Shown: positions 1-6,381 of the stretch, piece by piece
Numbering within the stretch: position 1 is the first letter of the stretch
How the letters are laid out: the number at the start of each line of letters is the position of its first letter
From: Holosporales bacterium
Lineage (GTDB): Bacteria; Pseudomonadota; Alphaproteobacteria; Caedimonadales; UBA9215
Assembly (NCBI GenBank): GCA_003503995.1
Contig: DOCA01000004.1
Coordinates: 1 to 13,906, forward strand
Length of the DNA: 13,906 nt
Reading direction: 5' to 3'
Position numbers and translations under genes: made by a program
The notes under the pieces: generated by a model
The model's input: the letters and a program-made list of their open reading frames with translations, nothing else
Database searches by the model: none
What the model was told of the DNA's origin: nothing

Positions 1-96
1 AGGCATGTCATTCAATACGCACCTGATGCTATGATCTATAAAATATTCCACGAAAAAGTCAACGAAAAAATAGGAAAGATATCAAAAAAAAATTAA
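1..96 (+). CDS. C-terminal end of an unidentified protein (partial)
   Basis: Frame 1 is open from the first base and stops at TAA (94-96), giving 31 residues that end in a lysine-rich tail (KISKKN). The residues before it (HVIQYAPDAMIYKIF) look like ordinary coding sequence, but there is too little to assign a family. The gene would run in the same direction as the RDD gene, 121 bases upstream of it. I see no clear hairpin terminator after it, only A runs. It could also be a chance open frame. Confidence 0.45.
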   Translation, partial: RHVIQYAPDAMIYKIFHEKVNEKIGKISKKN

Positions 97-150
97 AAAA
101 GATCACTCTCTTTTCAGCCCCCTAGAAAATGGAGCCTTTAGTGAATAGTG

Positions 151-179
151 TTGACTAAATGAAAATCTAGATATACGGT
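151..179 (+). promoter_or_regulatory. Candidate sigma-70 promoter for the RDD gene
   Basis: TTGACT (151-156) matches the -35 consensus at five of six bases. A weaker -10 follows: TATACG (172-177, 15-base spacer) or TACGGT (174-179, 17-base spacer). It lies about 40 bases before the ATG at 218, which has AGGA at 204-207 as ribosome binding site. The -35 is convincing and the -10 is not. Confidence 0.4.
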
Positions 180-217
180 GCGACCGCTACAAAAATTTTA
201 AATAGGAACATCAAAAC

Positions 218-1240
218 ATGACAGAAACAACCTCTCCCACAAATAACCCAAACTCAACAGAAACGGATCGATCACCCTACGCCGGTGTCATGAAACGCGG
301 CATAGCGAGTTTTATAGATGTGATCCTCTTAATGATACCCTACATGTTGTACCTTTTTTACTTTTCACCCATCCCCTTGTCACTCATCAACAATCCAGAA
401 CATCGACTAGAATACTTAGAATTCACTCAATCTATTCCTGTGGTTTTAAGCGCACAAATATTATCTTTCTTTTATTTCAGTTTTCAATATTGCTCAAAAT
501 ACCAAGCAACCCTTGGCATGCGCCTTGTTGACATTAAATTAACCACTGAAAATTCCAATAAACCCTCTTGGCCCTCCCTTTCTTTAAGGTATTTTCTATA
601 TATTTTGCCGACTCTAATCTTGATTTTTCTCAATAGAAACAATATGATTCCTGTTGAGTACCAAGAAGCAAGCATGTGGCTAAGCGCCCTCACAATCATC
701 ATTATAATCCTCATGATTGCCCTTACAAAGCGCAAACAAACCTATTATGATATGGCAGCCAAAACCCTTGTGCTGCAACAACCAAAAGAGATAAACCCTC
801 CTTTTATTTACGCAGGTCTTGGGCGCCGTTTTTTCTCTTATCTAGCCGATCTTATTATTATCTTATTTCTTCTCGGAGTTGCTATTTATGGACTCGGGGT
901 TATTGACCCCCCAAAAGACTCTCCCTCCATTTTTGATCTTGTTCTACGCCCGTCAATTTTCCTCATCGCGTTGATTCTGCCACTTGCGTATTCTCTTCTA
1001 CAATACCGCTCAAAATACCAAGCAACCTTAGGGATGAGATTACTCAGCATTAAGATCATGACAACGGACTATCAAAAACCTTCAATCAAACAGCTCCTTT
1101 TGCGTTATTTTATTGACTTCATAACTTCCCTTCTCCCATTCATTAACTTCATAGCTACTGCAATGATCCTCTGCACCGATCGCAAGCAAGCCCATTATGA
1201 CAAAATGAGCAAGACTATTTTCGTGAAAACATCAAAATAA
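218..1240 (+). CDS. Tandem RDD-domain integral membrane protein
   Basis: A 340-residue membrane protein made of two RDD domains in tandem (about residues 21-186 and 198-337). Each copy opens with Arg seven residues before Asp (R27/D34 and R204/D211) in its first membrane helix, carries the near-identical block SKYQATLGMRL (93-103 and 265-275), and ends in RKQ..YD....KT (172-183, 322-333), the family's closing motif. Most RDD proteins have one copy of roughly 150 residues, so this is an internal duplication. RDD proteins are poorly defined; some have been linked to ion or small-molecule transport, but no substrate can be read here. The polar, Thr/Asn-rich residues 1-20 are not a signal peptide. 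The ATG has AGGA ten bases upstream. Confidence 0.9.
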   Translation: MTETTSPTNNPNSTETDRSPYAGVMKRGIASFIDVILLMIPYMLYLFYFSPIPLSLINNPEHRLEYLEFTQSIPVVLSAQILSFFYFSFQYCSKYQATLGMRLVDIKLTTENSNKPSWPSLSLRYFLYILPTLILIFLNRNNMIPVEYQEASMWLSALTIIIIILMIALTKRKQTYYDMAAKTLVLQQPKEINPPFIYAGLGRRFFSYLADLIIILFLLGVAIYGLGVIDPPKDSPSIFDLVLRPSIFLIALILPLAYSLLQYRSKYQATLGMRLLSIKIMTTDYQKPSIKQLLLRYFIDFITSLLPFINFIATAMILCTDRKQAHYDKMSKTIFVKTSK

Positions 1241-1256
1241 AAAGACTTCCGAACTC

Positions 1257-1288
1257 AAAAGGGAGCCCTCAACAAGCTCCCTTTTTTT
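1257..1288. terminator. Bidirectional intrinsic terminator between converging genes
   Basis: A ten-base-pair stem, AAAAGGGAGC (1257-1266) with GCTCCCTTTT (1276-1285), encloses a nine-base loop and is followed by a T7 run (1282-1288) on the + strand. On the - strand the same stem ends in TTTT. It sits 16 bases after the RDD gene stop and 25 bases beyond the stop of the converging secreted-protein gene, so it can serve both. Confidence 0.85.
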
Positions 1289-1313
1289 ATTCTTCCTACA
1301 TTCAGTACATACC

Positions 1314-2456
1314 TTAGCTTGTGGGATCCTCCACGACTTCAAGACCCGCAGCTAATTCCTCTCGTTCCACCTTTATGGCTTTAAGACGATTAGTTAAAAC
1401 AGTATGATACTGTCCAAACAACTCTGCCCTCCCAGCATAATCTGTAGCCTTTTCTTGCAAGGCCTCTTTTCCGTCAACAGCGGCATCAGCCTTTTGAAGA
1501 TAAACGGGCGCAAGAGCAGCAAACCAACCTTTAGCAAAATCTAAATAAGGGAGAGTCTTTTTCTCTAAGATGTCTGCTTTGAGAGCTAAGCGAAACAAGT
1601 ACTCTTCACAGGAAAGATCGAGCTCTACAGCTGTAGAGTGAAGCGGGTGCCCCGTAAAGGCAAGAGATTGCCGTGCACAAGTATCCAACAAGGGGCTCAT
1701 AAACAATTCATAAGCATGGGAGGCTTCTGGAAACGTTGTTTGAGCGGCTAGTAGAAGAGGATTAAAGTGGCAATCGTCCGCAAAAGCCTCATGTGCTTCT
1801 AAGAGTGCTTTCTGATAATCCCTATCCGCTTTGCTTCCCTCCTCGACGTCCACTGGTCTTTTGTTAACTCCGAGCTCTGCAAAAGTCGCATAGGCTTGCA
1901 TGGTCATATTTTCAAGGAGCAACATCATATGACGAACAGTTGCTTTCTTTTCTTCAGATGTCGCTTCTTCTTTTTGCTCGATAAAGCTTGTATCCCAAGA
2001 ATCAATAGCCTCATCTTCAAAAAGCTTAAATAGATTTGTTGTGAACTGACTAAAAGCTCCACCAAGTTGCTTTGCCTCTAGTAAAACGTTCATGGCCTGC
2101 ACATAGGTATATTCGCCGTCATCTTCAGGAATAAACGACTGCCTAAAGCTTATAACATACCAAGGCGCCGAGGTATGGGTTGCAAGAAAATCAACATGAC
2201 GCTTTCGTTCTTCAGTAGGATCATCATCCTTATGACGGTCGACAACATTCACCCTTATACTGCGGGACCACGTCACAAAATCCTCAACAGATTCTTTTGC
2301 AGATTCTGGCCGAACCGCCTCCTTAAGGCCTAGGGGCATTTCTTCAATATCAGGCAAAACACCACCTGTGCTCCCATGGGCCATGGGGGCCGTCATTATC
2401 ATCAAGCCCAAAGACAAAAGGGCTCCTTGAATCAGTTTCTTCGTGGATAAAATCAT
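1314..2456 (-). CDS. Secreted protein of unknown function
   Basis: Predicted 380-residue exported protein I do not recognise. The N-terminus MILSTKKLIQ is followed by a hydrophobic core (GALLSLGLMIMTAP) and a likely signal-peptidase site near AHG/S (about residue 28). The mature part is acidic, mostly helical in character, with only three cysteines (in DDCHF, DTCAR, LSCEE) and no motif I can name. I chose the ATG at 2456 because AGGGAG lies seven bases upstream; the ATG ten codons earlier (2486) has no ribosome site and would put a polar stretch before the signal peptide. It is monocistronic: it ends at the shared terminator near 1270, and an intrinsic terminator at 2587-2623 separates it from the BI-1 gene. 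A lineage-restricted periplasmic or secreted factor is likely, but this is inference. Confidence 0.8.
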   Translation of the reverse strand: MILSTKKLIQGALLSLGLMIMTAPMAHGSTGGVLPDIEEMPLGLKEAVRPESAKESVEDFVTWSRSIRVNVVDRHKDDDPTEERKRHVDFLATHTSAPWYVISFRQSFIPEDDGEYTYVQAMNVLLEAKQLGGAFSQFTTNLFKLFEDEAIDSWDTSFIEQKEEATSEEKKATVRHMMLLLENMTMQAYATFAELGVNKRPVDVEEGSKADRDYQKALLEAHEAFADDCHFNPLLLAAQTTFPEASHAYELFMSPLLDTCARQSLAFTGHPLHSTAVELDLSCEEYLFRLALKADILEKKTLPYLDFAKGWFAALAPVYLQKADAAVDGKEALQEKATDYAGRAELFGQYHTVLTNRLKAIKVEREELAAGLEVVEDPTS

Positions 2457-2586
2457 TCTGTATCTCCCTGTAAAAGATTTAATCATTTATAGCTAATCAT
2501 TTTAACGCTTACACTTTGTTTCTGCGCCTCGTGTACACGCAAAACTAATCAACTATAAGGTTAGAACATCTATGATTTGGCGCAAC

Positions 2587-2623
2587 AAAAAAAAACAAGG
2601 CCTCCATAATAAGGCCTTGTTTT
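2587..2623 (-). terminator. Intrinsic terminator of the BI-1 family gene
   Basis: On the - strand, AAAACAAGGCCT (2623-2612) pairs perfectly with AGGCCTTGTTTT (2603-2592) around an eight-base loop, and the T run reaches nine bases (2595-2587). It starts 33 bases past the stop of the 2656-3378 gene. This is the strongest terminator in the window. Confidence 0.9.
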
Positions 2624-2655
2624 ATAAATTCTTCTCGTTAGAAAAAGCGAGGTAA

Positions 2656-3378
2656 CTAGCGACGATCTCCAAGAAAGCGCAGCAAGTAAATAAAGAGGTT
2701 AATAAAGTCGAGGTACAACCTTAAGGCCCCCACAACAGCATAATTTTCAGCGAGCTCGGATTGTCCCACATGATAATACATTTTCTTTAATTGCTGTGTA
2801 TCATAAGCTGTGAGACCCACAAAGACCAACACACCGACAACGGAAATCAAGAACATCAAAGCTGAACTTTGCACGAACATATTCACAACGGACGCAATAA
2901 TGACACCAATCAATCCCATGAATAAAAAGGAACCAAGCCCTGTTAAATCACGCTTTGTGGTATAACCATACAGGCTCATAGAACCAAAAGTACCAGCCGT
3001 AATAAAGAACACACGGGCTAAGCTTTCAAAGGTATACGCCGCGAAAAGCCCTGACAGCGTCAGACCTGTTAACGCCGCATAGGCAAAGAAAGTGATCTGC
3101 GCCGTTCTTGTGGACATCTTTGCCACACGAGCACTTAAAAAGATCACAGCGCCAAATTGCGCAATAACCAAGCCCCAGAACAAAATAGGATTCCCCATGA
3201 TAGCCGCTACAAGACTGTCATCTCGAGCAACAAAATAGGCAATCACGCCCGTAATGCCAAGGCCAAGAGTCATATAATTGTAAATTTTAAGCATATAAGC
3301 TCTAAGGCCCATATCCATCTCTGCACTTTGAGAACGCGTTTTCGAGGTGCGGACTGCATTTTCACGATCGTAATTCAT
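2656..3378 (-). CDS. Bax inhibitor-1/YccA family membrane protein
   Basis: 240 residues with about seven membrane helices starting near residue 35; the N-terminal 25 residues are polar and cytoplasmic. Family marks: GYTTKRDLTGLG (138-149), TAYDTQQLKKMYY (190-202) and the closing LYLDFINLFIYLLRFLG (221-237). Asp192 and Asp224 lie where the conserved aspartate pair of bacterial BI-1 channels (studied in Bacillus YetJ, where it governs pH-dependent calcium leak) is found; assignment of these residues is by motif, not alignment. Length is normal for the YbhL/YccA group. The protein acts in the inner membrane; relatives are linked to FtsH quality control and ion leak. The start is firm: AAGGAG lies six bases before the ATG. 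Single gene with its own terminator. Confidence 0.93.
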   Translation of the reverse strand: MNYDRENAVRTSKTRSQSAEMDMGLRAYMLKIYNYMTLGLGITGVIAYFVARDDSLVAAIMGNPILFWGLVIAQFGAVIFLSARVAKMSTRTAQITFFAYAALTGLTLSGLFAAYTFESLARVFFITAGTFGSMSLYGYTTKRDLTGLGSFLFMGLIGVIIASVVNMFVQSSALMFLISVVGVLVFVGLTAYDTQQLKKMYYHVGQSELAENYAVVGALRLYLDFINLFIYLLRFLGDRR

Positions 3379-3684
3379 TGACTTCTCCTTAAAAAGTTAA
3401 TTAAGCATATTATACTTCATATTATACCACAAGAAAATCTTTTATATAAAGACCTTGCTAGCAGTAGTTCTTTTATAACTCTCTCCCCTTCTCCTTTTCT
3501 CAATTCCTGTCAACTTTAGTCCAACCTAGGTATTTTTACGGATAGAAAACTAAGCAGACAATAATTACATATAAATATGAATAAAGTGATTAAATTAGGG
3601 ACTAAAATCGTGAAAAAACAATTAAAAAGATACAATATATTATTACACTCTATTATTAATCTTACTTTTATTGGTGGTCTCAAC
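3379..3684. other. Divergent intergenic region between the BI-1 and F-box genes
   Basis: About 300 very AT-rich bases between divergent genes. It holds the paired TATAAT boxes for the left gene. On the right a TATAAA (3570-3575) lies just before an ATG at 3577, which has no ribosome site. From 3577 the frame stays open into the F-box gene and would add 36 residues (Lys-rich, then hydrophobic). I treat that stretch as probable leader rather than protein, but it may be a real N-terminus. No RNA gene seen. Confidence 0.4.
3409..3426 (-). promoter_or_regulatory. Paired TATAAT -10 boxes upstream of the BI-1 gene
   Basis: On the - strand, two perfect TATAAT hexamers (3426-3421 and 3414-3409) lie twelve bases apart, 31-43 bases upstream of the BI-1 ATG. 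No good -35 sits at the usual distance from either (the best are AT-rich half matches). Alternative transcription starts are possible. Confidence 0.35.
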
Positions 3685-4833
3685 ATGGCTCATACTTCCA
3701 GTTTTAATAACAATAACGAGGGACATGACCCCGTACAAACAGCTTCTAAAGCTGTTCGAGTCCTTCCCCTTTCCCCTCTGGATACAAACGAAGCGGTTCC
3801 TATGAGCGTGATCAGCAAAGATTCCCTGCGACTCGTTTTGAGTTATTTACCCAAAAAAGATTTAGCTTCTATGAGTCAGGTTTGCACACTCTTCCATAAG
3901 CTATCAAGAGATTACAGATCGCAAACCACAGCCCTGAGAGGGCTTCAACCAGACGAATTCGAAAGGAGATTTGAGCAACTCACAACTCTTTTTGGTACAG
4001 AAAGAGGAGAGGCAATCCAAGACGCGCTTACTCAAAAAAGACGCTATCTGTATACAGGAACTCTGATTGACCTCACGGGCAATCAAGAAAACCCTCTACA
4101 AAAAATAGGCTTCAATATAATAAAGAAACTCAAAATTGATGAGCCTCAAAATCCCCTTGATTTATTCTTATTGGTTGCTCACTCTACAAAACTTTTTACA
4201 GACAAAATGAGCGAGAATAATCAGACTGAAGTCATCAAAGCCCTAAAAGACATGTCTGCAGAGGAACGGGAAGACTTTGTGGAACAAGCACCAAAACTCT
4301 TTACGAGCCAAATGAACGAGCATAATCAAACTGAAGTCATCAAAATTCTAAGGAACCTGCCTGAAGGAGAAAGGAAAGACTTTGTAAAACAAGCACCAAA
4401 ACTTTTTACAAAAAAGATGAACGGGTATAGTCAAATTAAAGTCATCAAAATCCTAAAAGGCGTGCCTGCAGAAGAAAGAAAAGATTTAGTAGAACAAGTT
4501 TTAAGACTTTTTACAGACAAGATGGATGGGTATGATCAAACTGAAGTCATCAAAACCCTAAAGGACGTGCCTACAAAAGAAAGGCAAGACTTAGTAGAAC
4601 AAGTACCAAAGCTCTTTACAAAAAAGATGAACGGGTATAATCAGACTGCAGTCATCGAAATCCTGAAAGACGTGCCTGCAGAAGAAAGAAAAAGCTTTGT
4701 AAAGCAAGTTTTAGAAAGTTTTACAGACAATATGGGTGGGAATGATCAAGTCTCCCGCATTAGATCCCTCATCAACGCCATCACGGAGCTAAGAAAAATA
4801 CCCGCAGCGGGAAGGGCAGGTTTTTTTAATTAA
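3685..4833 (+). CDS. F-box domain protein with six 35-residue repeats (candidate host-directed effector)
   Basis: 382 residues from the ATG at 3685, which has GGTGG seven bases upstream; an in-frame ATG at 3577 lacks a ribosome site and would give 418. Residues about 40-76 read as an F-box: SVISKDSLRLVLSYLPKKDL followed by MSQVCTLFHKLSRDY, with the usual leucine/proline spacing. F-boxes bind Skp1 in eukaryotic SCF ubiquitin ligases; in bacteria they occur mainly in effectors (Legionella AnkB, Agrobacterium VirF). From residue 167 come six 35-residue units with consensus LFT.KM....QTEVIK.L...PAEER.DFV.Q, each predictably two helices, a possible target-binding solenoid. No signal peptide or membrane segment. 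G is not depleted on the coding strand here, unlike its left-hand neighbours, which may reflect Glu/Lys content or foreign origin. Export route and target are unknown. F-box call fairly confident, effector role inferred. Confidence 0.8.
   Translation: MAHTSSFNNNNEGHDPVQTASKAVRVLPLSPLDTNEAVPMSVISKDSLRLVLSYLPKKDLASMSQVCTLFHKLSRDYRSQTTALRGLQPDEFERRFEQLTTLFGTERGEAIQDALTQKRRYLYTGTLIDLTGNQENPLQKIGFNIIKKLKIDEPQNPLDLFLLVAHSTKLFTDKMSENNQTEVIKALKDMSAEEREDFVEQAPKLFTSQMNEHNQTEVIKILRNLPEGERKDFVKQAPKLFTKKMNGYSQIKVIKILKGVPAEERKDLVEQVLRLFTDKMDGYDQTEVIKTLKDVPTKERQDLVEQVPKLFTKKMNGYNQTAVIEILKDVPAEERKSFVKQVLESFTDNMGGNDQVSRIRSLINAITELRKIPAAGRAGFFN
4183..4790 (+). repeat. Tandem 105-bp (35-codon) repeats inside the F-box gene
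   Basis: Units start at 4183, 4288, 4393, 4498, 4603 and 4708; the last is degenerate after about 27 codons. Every unit shows FT at positions 5-6 of the unit, Met at 9 and Gln at 14, and all but the last have VI near 17-18. Units 3 and 5 resemble each other more than their neighbours, as do units 4 and 6 (both begin V-L and carry FTD), so a two-unit block of 210 bp seems to have been duplicated. Confidence 0.9.
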
Positions 4834-4846
4834 GTCTCACAAGAAG

Positions 4847-4905
4847 CCGACTGAAGTCATTATAAATTTAAGGATATCTTAACAGATAAAGGAAAAGTTT
4901 ACCCC
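4847..4905 (+). repeat. Decayed seventh repeat copy beyond the F-box stop codon
   Basis: Just after the stop, CCGACTGAAGTCAT (4847-4860) followed by AAATTTAAGGA and AAAGGAAAAGTTT matches the second half of the 35-codon units (for example 4332-4384). Read at ACT 4850 it gives TEVIINLRIS then TAA (4871-4873). It is one frame off the F-box gene and is about ten codons short between units. It marks where the array once continued. Confidence 0.6.
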
Positions 4906-4911
4906 CTCGCC

Positions 4912-5938
4912 TTGCCCTCCGCTGCATTACAAGATAAAATAAAGGCACTCTTTTCAAAAAGATCCCAGACGTCGTCAAAGGACAAAGGAAAAACAGTGGA
5001 GAAATATACTTTTTCGTTTAGCGCCATGGGCTGCCCTTGCAGCATTCAACTTTATGCAGACTCAAAAGACCAAGCTCTTCAAGCCAAAGAAAAAGCTATT
5101 TCTCGCATTAAGCACCTTGATTTTTATTACACGAACTACTCACCAGATAGTTTCACAGCAGAAATTAATAAAAGCGCTGGACAGGCAAAAGGGATCAAAG
5201 TTGACCCTGAAATAAAAGGCCTGTTGGATTATGCTCAAAATTGTTACGCGCAAAGTGGTGGGCTTTTTGATATTACAGCAGGCACCCTCAGGGCAGCTTG
5301 GGATTACCAATCAACCACACCGTCCATCCCCTCAAAAAAACACTTAAAGTCTCTTTTAGAGTGCATTGGGTGGCATAAAGTTAACTGGCAAGAGTCAACT
5401 CTGCCCCCCCATCGAAGGGATGAATATTGATTTTGGAGGCGTTGTTAAAGAGTATGCCGCCGATACAGCCTCAACCATTCTTCAAAATAACGATATTCAC
5501 CACGGACTCATTGACCTTGGAGGAGATATTGCGGTAATCGGCCCCCACCCTGATGGATCCCCTTGGGGCATTGGCGTGTGCCACCCGAACCAACCAGAAA
5601 CAGATATCGCCGTTGTCCGACTTATTAAAGGGGGGCTTGCAAGCAGTGGCAACTATGAACGTTACTTTGAAATTGGGGGCGTGCGTTATGGCCATATTCT
5701 CAATCCTAAAACAGGCTGGCCTGTCCAAGGCGTAAGTGCTGTAAGCGTCGTCGCACCTCAATGCCTGGTTGCAGGCAGTCTCGCGACAGTTTCCATGCTC
5801 CATGAAGGGGAAGATATTTTAAACGGTGCTGACGTTCCTTATCTGCTTCTCGATTCAAAAACCAACCCCATTGGTTGTAAAGACTTTCATCTAACGCCTT
5901 CTCTTCAAAAAAACACCTCTCAAAAAGAAGTAGCCTAG
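4912..5938 (+). pseudogene. apbE: FAD:protein FMN transferase (ApbE), frameshifted
   Basis: Two overlapping frames together make one ApbE of about 341 residues, normal length. ApbE is an Mg-dependent enzyme that moves FMN from FAD to Thr/Ser of exported flavoproteins. The first frame carries FSAMGCPCSIQLYA and GGLFDITAGTL and stops at 5428-5430; the second carries MNIDFGGVVKEYAAD, LIDLGGDI, SSGNYERYF and HILNPKTG. The join is a C7 run (5404-5410): with one C fewer, LPPIEGMNIDFGG reads through as expected for the family. No ATG begins the gene; the annotated start is a TTG with no ribosome site and no signal peptide or lipobox, so the 5' end may also be lost. The D expected in the D-A-L-A-T metal-binding motif appears as Gly (GSLAT, codon 5774-5776). 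Probably inactive, unless the C count is an assembly error. Confidence 0.85.
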
Positions 5939-6051
5939 CCCTGTTTTTTTGCAGCAGCTTTGAGCAGAGCCTCTTTCACAATTTTTGGGGTTAGAATGAA
6001 TTTAACCTAGTTATCTGGTACAGCCCCTATATATAATATAGCTTCAACATT
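5935..6051 (-). pseudogene. Possible C-terminal remnant of a lost - strand gene
   Basis: Read on the - strand from 6051, the frame gives NVEAILYIGAVPDN, a TAG (6009-6007), then VKFILTPKIVKEALLKAAAKKQG and TAG (5937-5935). The second part has the look of a real protein end: amphipathic, ending in a Lys/Ala-rich tail. The internal TAG could be a changed Trp codon. There is no start and no upstream extension (another TAG at 6054-6052). I cannot name the family, and a chance open stretch of this length is quite possible. Confidence 0.25.
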
Positions 6052-6135
6052 CTATTCAAGGTTTTTTTGGCTCGTTGTTTGATTTATAAATAAGTCTTAT
6101 GTCTGTTTTTTACTGTTAATAAGTGAGTTTTTTAA

Positions 6136-6297
6136 ATGAGAATTATTAGTTTTTTGGCAAGAAAATTCTTTGCGTTCCTTGTGACATTATCATATGCAAC
6201 ATCTGTTGTTGTTTCTGCTTGTTCAGATGAAGAGGTAAGACGTGGTGAATCTTCGTTTGCTGTTATGTTTAAGATTGACTTTTTCATTTATTTCTAA
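6136..6297 (+). CDS. Possible 53-residue lipoprotein
   Basis: ATG at 6136 opens 53 residues: a basic N-region (MRIISFLARK), a hydrophobic core (FFAFLVTLSYATSVVV) and the lipobox V-S-A-C with Cys29, then SDEEVRRGESS. Ser at +2 would favour outer-membrane sorting in Lol rules. The mature part is only 25 residues and ends in an odd hydrophobic FKIDFFIYF. After the TAA the same frame runs on for 13 codons (KEWMSTAENLTVS) to a second TAA at 6337-6339, so the gene may be truncated. The ribosome site is weak (GTGAG nine bases upstream). It is divergent from nothing and 84 bases before htrA. It could be a small entericidin-like lipoprotein, a decayed larger one, or chance. Confidence 0.45.
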   Translation: MRIISFLARKFFAFLVTLSYATSVVVSACSDEEVRRGESSFAVMFKIDFFIYF

Positions 6298-6351
6298 AAA
6301 GAGTGGATGAGCACTGCTGAAAATTTAACTGTTTCTTAAGGGAGAGATGGG

Positions 6352-6357
6352 TATAAT
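6352..6357 (+). promoter_or_regulatory. TATAAT -10 box upstream of htrA
   Basis: A perfect TATAAT lies 25 bases before the GTG start and 34 before the alternative ATG. The -35 region at 17-18 bases (ACTGTTT) is poor, and TG is one base out of place for an extended -10. No heat-shock-type (sigma-32) or sigma-E-type sequence was recognised. Confidence 0.4.
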
Positions 6358-6381
6358 AGGTGAAAAATAATAGAGAAAATT

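Larger units (their letters stand above)
5939..6381. other. Gene-poor region with composition switch and AT-rich core
   Basis: Between apbE and htrA there is no long gene. Contents: the possible - strand remnant (5935-6051), an A/T-only stretch TATATATAATATA (6029-6041), T runs at 5944-5950 and 6062-6068, one near-match to a DnaA box (TGTTAATAA, 6114-6122, one mismatch to TGTGNATAA), the small lipoprotein frame (6136-6297) and a TATAAT (6352-6357). The + strand changes from C-rich to G-rich inside this region. A DnaA-box cluster is not evident, so origin function is only a hypothesis. Confidence 0.4.

Noticed and set aside
2530..2539. Palindrome CGTGTACACG as an operator
   Set aside because: A single ten-base palindrome without spaced partner sites or a placed promoter; expected by chance at this scale.
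4802..4827. Possible terminator CCCGCAGCGGG before T7 at the F-box stop
   Set aside because: The stem would have only three to four pairs with a very tight loop, and nine bases separate it from the T run.
6114..6122. DnaA box as proof of an origin
   Set aside because: One near-match only; no cluster was found, so it is mentioned as context and not called as a site.
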